Origin: Gillisella taibaishanensis
Lineage (GTDB): Bacteria; Pseudomonadota; Alphaproteobacteria; Rhizobiales; Rhizobiaceae
Length of the DNA: 64,000 nt
Assembly: GCF_001938985.1 (NCBI RefSeq)
Contig: NZ_MKIN01000021.1
Location: forward strand, 372,001 to 436,000
Reading direction: 5' to 3'
Shown here: piece by piece, positions 38,020 to 46,397 of the stretch
How the letters are laid out: each line of letters opens with the position of its first letter
Position numbering within the stretch: position 1 is the first letter of the stretch
Position numbers and translations under genes: made by a program
The notes under the pieces: model-generated
What the model was told of the DNA's origin: nothing
The model's database searches: none
The model's input: the letters and a program-made list of their open reading frames with translations, nothing else

Positions 38020-38028
38020 ATGTATACA
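38020..38028. promoter_or_regulatory. Candidate GntR operator, distal copy
   Basis: ATGTATACA occurs again between the mdtC stop and gntR, 68 bp before the gntR ATG. It has the same orientation and core as the other two copies. Confidence 0.65.
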
Positions 38029-38048
38029 GAAGAAAGCCGCAATCCGGC

Positions 38049-41000
38049 TTACACGATTGGCTGCAGTTCCGGCTTTGCCTTCTGCCCTGCCCCATATTTC
38101 GCCGAAAGCCGCGCAAAGATCAGGTAAATGATCGGGGTCGTGTAGAGGGTCAGTGCCTGCGAGACGATAAGACCGCCGATGATGGTAATGCCAAGCGGGC
38201 GATGCAGATCTGCACCCGGACCGGTAGCAAGCACCAGCGGCAGCGCACCCATGAAGGCGGCAAGTGTCGTCATCATGATCGGCCGGAAGCGGCGCAAGCA
38301 GGCTTCGTGAATGGCCTCCTGCGGCGACAGCCCCTGCCGACGTTCAGCCTCCAGCGCAAAATCCACCAGCATGATGCCATTTTTCTTGACGATACCGATC
38401 AGCAAGATGATGCCGATAAAGGCGACGATGGTCAGTTCCGTGCCGCTGACCCAAAGCGCCAGCAGAGCCCCAAGACCCGCCGAAGGTAGAGTGGAAATGA
38501 TTGTCAGCGGATGGATCAGGCTTTCGTAGAGAATGCCCAGTACGATATAGACGGCGAGCAGAGCGGCCAGGATCAGCAGGGGCTGGCCGCCCGATGAACT
38601 CGAAGCCGTCGCGGCATCGCCAGCAAATTCGGCATGCAGCGTGTCGGGCAGATGCATGCCTGCCACCGCGGCCTTGACCGCATCATTGGCCTCCGACAGC
38701 GTTGTATCCGGGCCGATATCATAGGAGATCGTCACCGCCGGGAACTGGCCCTGATGGTTGACGCCGATTGGCGCCAGCGTTCGCTCCACCTTCGCGAAGG
38801 CGCTGAGAGGCACCTGTGTGCCGCCACTGGCGGACACATAGAGTTTCAGCAGGTGTTCGGGATCCTTGGCAAAGTCGAGGTAGGTTTCGAGGATCACCCG
38901 GTACTGGTTTCGCTCGCCATAGACGATGGTGATCTGGCGCTGCGCAAAAGCGTTGTTCAGCGCCGTGTCGACGGCATTCATCTTGACCCCCAGACGGGAG
39001 GCCGCCGTGCGATCGACGACGACGGTTGCCTGGAGACCGTTCGGCTCGCGATCGCTGTTGACGTCGGTCAGCAGCGGCTCCTGGCGCAGCCGGGCGAGAA
39101 TGCGAGGCGCCCAATCGACCAGTTCGTTATAGTCGGCATCCCAGAGGGTAAACTGGAACTGCGAGTCGGACGAGCGCGCACCGACCCTGATGTCACTGGG
39201 CGAAAAGAACGAGGTGTCGAGACCGGGTATGACGCCAACGGCGCGCCGCAGCCGCTCGATCACCAGATCGGTCTCCTCTCTCTCACTGGCTGGCTTCAAC
39301 GAAATCAGCATCTGCCCACGATTGGCCGTGCCGAGAAAGCCACCTCCGACCGACGCGCCGATGCTTTGCACCGCCGGATCTTTTTCGACGATGGCAAGCG
39401 CCCGCTTTTGCAAGGCAACCATGGCCGGGTAGGAGATATCGCTCGCCGCCTGGCTATTGCCGAATACGAAGCCGGTATCGTCCCGTGGCACGAACCCCTT
39501 TGGCAATATTGCGTAGAGATAGCCTGTCAGGACGACGCAGGCGACGGTGCTGAGCACGGCCAGTACCCGATGATGCAGGACCGCTTTCAGCGTTCGGTCG
39601 TAAAAGTCGATCATGCCGTTCAGGCTGCGCTCGATGACGCGGTCAAAGCGGCCGGAGCCGCCATGCAGATCCTGCGCCCGGATGCGATGGCCGCAGATCA
39701 TCGGCGTCAGCGTCAGGGACACGACAGTCGAGACCGCAATGGTGAAGGCCAGCGTCAGAGAGAAGGTCAGGAAGAAACGGCCGATGATGCCGCCCATGAA
39801 GAATAGCGGAATGAAAGCCGCCATCAAGGAGATGCTGATGGCGATCACGGTAAAGCCTATCTGCCGCGCGCCCTCCCGGGCCGCCTCAAGCGGCTTCATG
39901 CCCTTTTCAATATTGGCATAGATCGTCTCGATCATGACAATGGCATCATCGACGACGAAGCCACTGGCCACCGCAAGGGCCATCAGCGACAGATTGTCGA
40001 TCGAAATATCCGTGAGCCACATGGCCGCGAAAGCACCGGCAAAGGAGAGCGGCACGGTTACGCCTGCCGCCAGCGTCGGCACGATACGGCGCAGGAAGAC
40101 GAAGACCACGGCCATGACCAGCGCAATCGTCGCCAGCAGGGTAAACTGCATGTCCTCGACGCTGGCATGAATGGTTTTCGTCCGGTCGTTGAGAATATTG
40201 ACTTCAATACCCGCTGGAATGAGCTGTTTGACCTCGGGGATCAGCGCCTTAACGGCATCGACGGTGGCAACCACGTTGGCATCGGCGGCCTTGGTAATGT
40301 TCAGCAGGACCGCGGGCTTGCCGTTGAACCAGGCATCGGAGCGGCGATTGCGCACGCCTGCCTCCACCGTGGCGATGTCGGCCAGCCGCACCGCCGTGCC
40401 ATCGGCGGCGCGAATGATCAGCTTGCCGTAATCCTCGGGCGTGGTCAGCTGGGCATTGACCGAAATGGCGTAGAAAGACTGCGGCCCGTCGATCGCACCA
40501 ATTGGCGCCAGCGCGTTACCATTGACGATGGCGGTGCGCACATCGTCGGCGGAAAGCCCGATGGCCGCAAGCCTGTCGGGATTGAGCCGGACGCGAACGG
40601 CGGGCTGATCGGCGCCGCTGACGGACACGTCTCCGACGCCTTCGACCTGGGAAATCCGCTGGACCACAACGCTGTCTGCCGCATCGAAGATGGCGCTTGC
40701 CGCAACGGTATCGGAGGTCAGCGCCAGCGTCAGGATTGGGGCTGCTGCCGGATTGGCCTTGCGCATCGATGGCAGCGATGGCAGGTCGCTCGGGAGATCA
40801 CCGACGGAAGCGTTGATGGCGGCCTGCACATCCTGGGCGGCGCTGTCGACATTGCGCGACAGATCGAATTGCAGAAAGATATTGGTGGTGCCAAGCCCGC
40901 TGGTCGAGGTCATCTCGGTGATGCCGGCAATCGCCCCCAGATGCCGCTCCAGGGGTGCGGCAACACTGGAGGCCATGCTTTCCGGATCGGCACCGGGTCG

Positions 41001-41150
41001 GCTTGCCGTCACCCGGATGGTCGGCAGATCGACCGCCGGAAGGCTCGCGACCGGCAGGAAGCGATAAGCCACCAGGCCCAGCATCATCAGGCCGATGGCA
41101 AGCAGCGTCGTTCCGACCGGGCGATTGATGAAAGGGCCTGAGACATTCAT
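38049..41150 (-). CDS. mdtC: RND multidrug efflux permease MdtC
   Basis: This 1033-residue HAE1-type RND pump has 12 membrane helices in the usual 1+5 / 1+5 layout and two large periplasmic loops. The start MNVSGPFINRPVGTTLLAIG is typical of the MdtC member of the MdtBC heteromeric pump. VDDAIVMIETIYAN in helix 4 carries the proton-relay Asp pair region (ASGFVVDD). It would work with MdtB and MdtA and an outer-membrane TolC-type channel not found here. The start overlaps mdtB by ATGA. Confidence 0.93.
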   Translation of the reverse strand: MNVSGPFINRPVGTTLLAIGLMMLGLVAYRFLPVASLPAVDLPTIRVTASRPGADPESMASSVAAPLERHLGAIAGITEMTSTSGLGTTNIFLQFDLSRNVDSAAQDVQAAINASVGDLPSDLPSLPSMRKANPAAAPILTLALTSDTVAASAIFDAADSVVVQRISQVEGVGDVSVSGADQPAVRVRLNPDRLAAIGLSADDVRTAIVNGNALAPIGAIDGPQSFYAISVNAQLTTPEDYGKLIIRAADGTAVRLADIATVEAGVRNRRSDAWFNGKPAVLLNITKAADANVVATVDAVKALIPEVKQLIPAGIEVNILNDRTKTIHASVEDMQFTLLATIALVMAVVFVFLRRIVPTLAAGVTVPLSFAGAFAAMWLTDISIDNLSLMALAVASGFVVDDAIVMIETIYANIEKGMKPLEAAREGARQIGFTVIAISISLMAAFIPLFFMGGIIGRFFLTFSLTLAFTIAVSTVVSLTLTPMICGHRIRAQDLHGGSGRFDRVIERSLNGMIDFYDRTLKAVLHHRVLAVLSTVACVVLTGYLYAILPKGFVPRDDTGFVFGNSQAASDISYPAMVALQKRALAIVEKDPAVQSIGASVGGGFLGTANRGQMLISLKPASEREETDLVIERLRRAVGVIPGLDTSFFSPSDIRVGARSSDSQFQFTLWDADYNELVDWAPRILARLRQEPLLTDVNSDREPNGLQATVVVDRTAASRLGVKMNAVDTALNNAFAQRQITIVYGERNQYRVILETYLDFAKDPEHLLKLYVSASGGTQVPLSAFAKVERTLAPIGVNHQGQFPAVTISYDIGPDTTLSEANDAVKAAVAGMHLPDTLHAEFAGDAATASSSSGGQPLLILAALLAVYIVLGILYESLIHPLTIISTLPSAGLGALLALWVSGTELTIVAFIGIILLIGIVKKNGIMLVDFALEAERRQGLSPQEAIHEACLRRFRPIMMTTLAAFMGALPLVLATGPGADLHRPLGITIIGGLIVSQALTLYTTPIIYLIFARLSAKYGAGQKAKPELQPIV

Positions 41151-44100
41151 GCCGGGCCTCCGGCGTCGCGGCTCACGGCAGAGCGTCTACCTGACGCTTT
41201 CGCCCGCAAGCCGTCCAGTGCCAGATAGATCACCGGCGTCGTATAGAGCGTCAGCAACTGGCTGAGCAGCAACCCGCCGATGATGGAAATGCCGAGCGGA
41301 ATGCGCAGCTCAGCCCCTGCGCCTTGCGCAAGCGCCAGCGGCAGCGCGCCGAACAGGGCGGCAAGCGTCGTCATCATGATCGGCCGGAAGCGCAGCACCG
41401 CCGCCTTGATAATCGCCTCACGCGGCGCAAGCCCCTGCCCGCGCTCGGCATCCAACGCAAAATCGATCATCATGATCGCGTTTTTCTTGACGATCCCCAT
41501 CAGGAGAACGATGCCGATCAGCGCGATGATCGACAAATCCTGGTTGAACAGCATCAGCGCCAGCAGCGCCCCGACGCCGGCAGACGGCAGGGTGGAGAGA
41601 ATGGTGATCGGGTGGATCGTGCTTTCATAGAGCAGGCCGAGCACGATATAGATGGTGATGATCGCCGCGAGAATGAGCCATGGCTCGCCAGCCAGCGACC
41701 GGTCGAATTCCTCGGTATCGCCGCTGTAGTGCCGTTGGATAGACGACGGTATACCGATCTCCCGCTCGGCTGTCTTGATCGTGGCAACGGCTTCGCTGAG
41801 CGATGCATTGCGGGCGAGATCGAAGCTTATGGTGACGGAGGGAAACTGCTCGTCACGGCTGACGACAAGCGGCGCCGTTGTCGTCTTGACAGAGGCGACC
41901 GCACTCAGCGGCACCACGGCCCCGCCGGTGCCCTTCATGTACAGCTGTTGGAGCGACTTCGGATCGCTCTGGAACCGCTCGGCGGCTTCGAGAATGACGC
42001 GGTACTGGTTGGCCTGACCATAGATCGTGCTGATCTGCCGCTGCCCGAAAGCATCGTACAGCGTATCGCTGATCACCTGCATGGAGACGCCAAGCCGGGC
42101 TGCCGTCTCCCGGTCGACCGAGATCGCCAACCGGCCGCCGCCCATTTCCACTTCAGAGGTCACGTCGATCAGCAGCGGGCTCTGTTGCAGGCGCCGCGCC
42201 AGCTTGTCGGCCCAGTCGGCAACAGTCGCCGTGCTGGTTCCGGTCAGCGTATATTGATAGGGCGCGCGGCTGGAGCGGGTGCTGATCGAGATATCGCGGA
42301 TGCTCTGGAAGGTGGCGCGGATGCCGGGAATGTCCGCAATCGAGGCCCGCAGCCTGTCGATCAGGTCAGTGGCGGAAATGTCCCTGTCGTCGAGCGGCTT
42401 CAGCACGATACTGTAGCCGGCGGTATTGAGCGTCAGGTTGGACGCGCTGGTGCCGATCACGGAAATCACGCTTTCCACCGCAGGATCGGCGCGCAGCCGC
42501 GTGCCGATCACTTGCTGGGTCTGTTTCATTGCATCGAAGGACGAGGTCGGTTCCGTTTCGATAACAGCCGAGATCAGACCCGTGTCCTGCACCGGCAGAA
42601 AGCCTTTGGGAATGAAGAGATAGAGCCCGACGGTGACGGCCAACGTGATCGCGGTCAGCCCCAGCATCAGCCAGGCGCGGTCCACGGCCCAGACGACGCT
42701 GCGCCGATAGCCCTCGTTCATCCACTCCATGCCCCGGTCGACCATGCCGAGTACGCCGGAGTTGCGCTCTTTCGGCGCCCTCAGGATGCGCGCGCACATC
42801 ATCGGCGTCAGCGTCAAGGAAATCACTGCCGACACGACGACGGCGATGGTCAGCGTCAGCGCGAATTCGCGGAACATCCGCCCGACAATGCCGGTCATGA
42901 ACAGCAGCGGGATGAAGACCGCGATCAGCGAAGCCGTCAGCGAGATGATGGTAAAACCGATCTCGCCCGCCCCTTTCAGGGCCGCCTGCATCGGGCTGTC
43001 GCCTTCCTCAATATGGCGGGCGATGTTTTCGATCATCACGATGGCATCGTCGACCACGAATCCCGTGCCGATGGTCAGTGCCATCAGTGAGAGGTTGTCG
43101 AGGCTGAAGCCGGCAAAATACATGATGCCGAAGGTGGCGATCAGCGACAGCGGCAGTGCCACGCCGGCAATTATCGTTGCTGTCAGCGTGCGCAGGAACA
43201 GGAAGACCACGAGGATCACGAGGCCGACGCTGAGCGCCAGCGTCCATTGCACGTCATGGATCGAGGCGCGGATCGTCTGGGTGCGGTCGTTGACGATATC
43301 GAGCGCGACACCGGCCGGCAGCGCCTGTTTCAGCCTTGGCAGTTGCTTCTTCACATCCTCCACGGTCTGGATGACGTTGGCGCCCGGCTGGCGCATGATG
43401 TCGATGATCACGGCTGGACGGCCCTGATACCAGGCCCCGACCCGGCTGTTTTCCAGCCCTTCGACGACATCGGCGACATCGCGCAGCCGCACCGGCGCAC
43501 TGTTGCTATAGGTGACGATGGTATCGCGGTAGACCTCGGGATCGTGGATCTGGTCATTGGCCGAGAGGGTGAAGGACTGATAGGTGCCATCAACCGCGCC
43601 TTTGGCGCCTGAGACATTGGCATTGGTGATGGCGCTGCGTAGGTCTTCAAGCGACAGACCATAGGAGGCAAGCCGCGTCAGATCCGCCTGAATGCGGATT
43701 GCCGGGCGAACGCCGCCCTGCACCCGGACATCGCCGACGCCGGAAACCTCGCTCAACCGCTGGCCCATGACCGTATCGGCGAAATCGCTGAGATCGCGGA
43801 TCGGATAGGTATCGGAATGCAGCGCCAGCGTGATGGTCGGCGTATCCGCCGGGTTCACCTTCGCATAGGTCGGCGGATAAGGCAGCGTCTTCGGCAGGCT
43901 GCCGCTCGCCGAATTGATCGCTGCCTGCACATCCTGTGCGGCGCCGTCGATGTCACGGTCGAGATTAAACTGCAGCGTCACCTGGCTGATGCCAAAGGCG
44001 CTGGAAGACGTCATGGAGGCAAGCGCCGGGATCTGGCCAAGCGGACGCTCCAAAGGCGCCGTCACCAGCGCTGCCATGGTCTCAGGATCTGCCCCGGGCA

Positions 44101-44251
44101 ACTGCGTGGTGACGCGGATCGTCGGAAAGTCCACCTGCGGCAGTGGCGCAACCGGCAGCGAGGAATAGCCCAGCAGACCACCCAGCAGGACGGCGATGCC
44201 CAAGAGCGATGTGGCGACCGGGCGCGCGATGAAGGGCGTCGAAATGCTCAT
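41147..44251 (-). CDS. mdtB: RND multidrug efflux permease MdtB
   Basis: This 1034-residue RND permease is paralogous to the next gene. Its start MSISTPFIARPVATSLLGIA and SLPVAPLPQVDFPTIRV fit MdtB, and helix 4 has TGFVVDDAIVMIENIARH. Twelve membrane helices and two periplasmic porter/docking domains are visible. It pairs with MdtC in a mixed trimer driven by proton flow. ATGA overlaps tie it to mdtA before and mdtC after. Confidence 0.93.
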   Translation of the reverse strand: MSISTPFIARPVATSLLGIAVLLGGLLGYSSLPVAPLPQVDFPTIRVTTQLPGADPETMAALVTAPLERPLGQIPALASMTSSSAFGISQVTLQFNLDRDIDGAAQDVQAAINSASGSLPKTLPYPPTYAKVNPADTPTITLALHSDTYPIRDLSDFADTVMGQRLSEVSGVGDVRVQGGVRPAIRIQADLTRLASYGLSLEDLRSAITNANVSGAKGAVDGTYQSFTLSANDQIHDPEVYRDTIVTYSNSAPVRLRDVADVVEGLENSRVGAWYQGRPAVIIDIMRQPGANVIQTVEDVKKQLPRLKQALPAGVALDIVNDRTQTIRASIHDVQWTLALSVGLVILVVFLFLRTLTATIIAGVALPLSLIATFGIMYFAGFSLDNLSLMALTIGTGFVVDDAIVMIENIARHIEEGDSPMQAALKGAGEIGFTIISLTASLIAVFIPLLFMTGIVGRMFREFALTLTIAVVVSAVISLTLTPMMCARILRAPKERNSGVLGMVDRGMEWMNEGYRRSVVWAVDRAWLMLGLTAITLAVTVGLYLFIPKGFLPVQDTGLISAVIETEPTSSFDAMKQTQQVIGTRLRADPAVESVISVIGTSASNLTLNTAGYSIVLKPLDDRDISATDLIDRLRASIADIPGIRATFQSIRDISISTRSSRAPYQYTLTGTSTATVADWADKLARRLQQSPLLIDVTSEVEMGGGRLAISVDRETAARLGVSMQVISDTLYDAFGQRQISTIYGQANQYRVILEAAERFQSDPKSLQQLYMKGTGGAVVPLSAVASVKTTTAPLVVSRDEQFPSVTISFDLARNASLSEAVATIKTAEREIGIPSSIQRHYSGDTEEFDRSLAGEPWLILAAIITIYIVLGLLYESTIHPITILSTLPSAGVGALLALMLFNQDLSIIALIGIVLLMGIVKKNAIMMIDFALDAERGQGLAPREAIIKAAVLRFRPIMMTTLAALFGALPLALAQGAGAELRIPLGISIIGGLLLSQLLTLYTTPVIYLALDGLRAKASGRRSAVSRDAGGPA

Positions 44252-45654
44252 TTGGCTGCATCGGCCGGTGGTGCAGCGCCGGGTGCCGGCGCGTTGGCAT
44301 CCGGTTTGCCGCCTTGCGGGCCGCCCTGTTGACCGGTTTCGCCACCGGCTGGAGGCTGCCCGCCGCCGTTGCCAGCACCATTTCCATTGCTTTTGCCATG
44401 CTGTGACTGGCGGTTCTGGCCATTGTTGCGGTTGCCGCCATGCCTTTGGCCGCGCGGTTCATTGTCATTCAAGGGTAAGGCGATATTGGCTGGATCTGCC
44501 TCCTGCGGCGTTGAAACGCGCACCTGCGAACCATCCTGCAGCCGTGCGAAGCCCGTCGTCACAACAGGATCGCCTTCGGCCACGCCCTTGTCGATCACGG
44601 CGATCTGGTCGTCCTGCATGCCAACGTCGACCGCCTGGATCTTCACCGTCTTGTCGGGTTGGACGATATACACATAAGTGCCCGCCGGACCGCGTTGCAC
44701 GGCAGCCGAAGGCACCGTCAGCACGCCTCGCTTCGTGTCGACCAGCAGCCGCGCATTGACGAAGGCGCCTGGCCAGAGATGCAGATCGTCATTGGCAAAT
44801 TCGGCACGCAGCCGCACCGTGCCCGTGGTTGCATCAACCTGATTGTCCACCACCGTCAGCTTACCGCTGGCGACCACAGTCTTGCCGTCACCGCCGAGCG
44901 CATCGACCGCAAGCGCTTGCTTGGCATTGGCGGCATTGACTTCGGCCAGTTCCTGCTGCGGCACCGAAAACAGTACGGTGATCGGCCGAATTTGCGAGAG
45001 CGTAACGATGCCGGTCGTGTCACCGGTCGAGACGATATTGCCGATATCGACATTGCGAATGCCGGTTCGCCCGTCGATAGGCGCCTTGATGACGGTATAA
45101 TCCAGCTGCGCCTGGGCCGCTTCGATGGCTGCCTGATCGGACTGGACCTGCGCCTTGTATTGCGCAACCAGCGCTACCTGATTGTCCAGCTGCTGCTGGG
45201 TGGTGGCAGAGCTGCCGATCAGCCGCTGCAAACGCTCCATTTCCAGAATGGCATAGGTCAGCTGCGCGTCATCCTGGGCCTTCTTGCCAATCGCCTGATC
45301 GAGCTGTGCCTTGTAGAGCGCATCGTCGAGCGTCGCGATCAGATCGCCCTTCTTCAGGTCCTGCCCTTCCTGAAAGCCGATCTTGGTGATGCGGCCACTG
45401 ACTTGCGGCTGGATGGTCACCGTGTTCATGGGCTTCACGCTACCGACGCCGATGACATAGACGGGCACATCGGCGCGGGTTGCCGGAGCTGCGACAACGG
45501 GAATGGCGAGGTCGCGGCCGCGCTGGCGATCATTCTGCCCCTTGCCCTTCCATGAAGCTGTCATTGCGGCAAACTGCGGCTGGCGGGACGCATAGACCAG
45601 TCCCGCCCCGATCACCACCAGCCCCACCAGGGCGATCTTCGTCATTGTCTTCAT
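44248..45654 (-). CDS. mdtA: RND periplasmic adaptor MdtA (membrane fusion protein)
   Basis: Starting at the ATG 45654 the protein has 468 residues. An N-terminal signal anchor (about 5-23) is followed by the lipoyl half-motif VTIQPQVSGRITKIGFQEGQ, an alpha-hairpin (about 110-170), the second lipoyl half (YTVIKAPIDGRTGIRNVDIG), and beta-barrel and membrane-proximal domains to about 385. The last about 75 residues are a low-complexity Gly/Asn/Gln/Pro/Ala tail, longer than in E. coli MdtA. It links the MdtBC pump to an outer-membrane channel. The TTG one codon earlier is a less likely start. Confidence 0.9.
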   Translation of the reverse strand: MKTMTKIALVGLVVIGAGLVYASRQPQFAAMTASWKGKGQNDRQRGRDLAIPVVAAPATRADVPVYVIGVGSVKPMNTVTIQPQVSGRITKIGFQEGQDLKKGDLIATLDDALYKAQLDQAIGKKAQDDAQLTYAILEMERLQRLIGSSATTQQQLDNQVALVAQYKAQVQSDQAAIEAAQAQLDYTVIKAPIDGRTGIRNVDIGNIVSTGDTTGIVTLSQIRPITVLFSVPQQELAEVNAANAKQALAVDALGGDGKTVVASGKLTVVDNQVDATTGTVRLRAEFANDDLHLWPGAFVNARLLVDTKRGVLTVPSAAVQRGPAGTYVYIVQPDKTVKIQAVDVGMQDDQIAVIDKGVAEGDPVVTTGFARLQDGSQVRVSTPQEADPANIALPLNDNEPRGQRHGGNRNNGQNRQSQHGKSNGNGAGNGGGQPPAGGETGQQGGPQGGKPDANAPAPGAAPPADAAK

Positions 45655-45776
45655 CAATATTGCCCACGTCCCATGTCGCTGCCGAACTGCGGTATCTTAT
45701 CTGGTGCAACACATTCCAATTGAAACCAACCGTACAGCCTTCCAGAGAAGGCATCACCACTATCAGCTACCCAAAC

Positions 45777-45796
45777 TGTCTTACCTAATAAAGACA
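45777..45796. promoter_or_regulatory. Inverted repeat upstream of mdtA
   Basis: TGTCTT-N8-AAGACA lies about 120 bp before the mdtA ATG, in the only gap from which mdtABC could be driven. It may be an operator of an unlinked repressor. Confidence 0.3.
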
Positions 45797-45855
45797 AGCC
45801 AATCACTTCTTTGAAAGAAGGATCAGTGGGTTAAACGGTCGGATTATGAATAGGC

Positions 45856-45892
45856 AAAAAAGCGAAACCCGGAATCGTCGTTCCGGGTTTCG
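45856..45892 (-). terminator. Rho-independent terminator of the mcp-cheW operon
   Basis: A 12-bp perfect stem (CGAAACCCGGAA at 45863-45874 with its complement at 45881-45892) has a 6-nt loop. On the minus strand it is followed by CTTTTTTG. It lies just past the cheW stop. Confidence 0.85.
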
Positions 45893-45923
45893 TCTTGTTG
45901 CGCGCGCTCGTCAGGAGGATAGA

Positions 45924-46397
45924 TTAGGCAGCAATGCCCCAATCACCGCGATCACCTTCGCCGAAAAGGCGTTCAAGGTTGAGAAAACAGATCATTGCGG
46001 CGTCGGTGACAATCATTCCTTCCGAAAAATCCATGCCGCCGACCGTTGCCTGCGGCACAGGCTGAAGATTGTCTGATGCAACCGTCAGGATGTCGGAGAC
46101 CGCATCGACCAGAAGCCCGATGATGGCGCCCGAAACTTCCGCAACGATGATGGCGCTGCGTTCGCTCGCCACCATCGCGTTCATGCCAAGCTTGACTGCG
46201 AGATCAACGATCGGAATGACAGTACCGCGCAGGTTGATCACCCCAACCACATCGACCGGTGCATGCGGTAGAGGCGTGGCCGGAGCCCATCCGCGAATTT
46301 CGCGGATGGTTGTCGTCTTCACACAAAACTCCTGGCCATGCAGCCGGAAGGCCAGGATTTCCAGGGCATCGGCCTGACCGGCAAGATTTGCCCGCAT
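45924..46397 (-). CDS. cheW: Chemotaxis coupling protein CheW
   Basis: This 157-residue protein has a two-lobed beta-barrel CheW domain: EILAFRLHGQEFCVKTTTIREI, read in pieces EILAFRLHGQEF and CVKTTTIREI. VVGVINLRGTVIPIVDLAVKL and IIGLLVDAVSDILTV follow. It bridges chemoreceptors and the kinase CheA. The start shares a base with the mcp stop (TGATG), and its ribosome site is the GGGAGGAA that encodes the receptor's terminal WEEF. The two proteins are therefore coupled. No cheA is in the window, so it must feed a chemotaxis pathway encoded elsewhere. Confidence 0.93.
   Translation of the reverse strand: MRANLAGQADALEILAFRLHGQEFCVKTTTIREIRGWAPATPLPHAPVDVVGVINLRGTVIPIVDLAVKLGMNAMVASERSAIIVAEVSGAIIGLLVDAVSDILTVASDNLQPVPQATVGGMDFSEGMIVTDAAMICFLNLERLFGEGDRGDWGIAA

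Noticed and set aside
40167-41141. Long plus-strand open frames opposite mdtC and mdtB (also 41324-43090)
   Set aside because: They are mirror frames of strongly GC-biased coding DNA; composition is rich in Arg/Gly/His and no family is recognisable.
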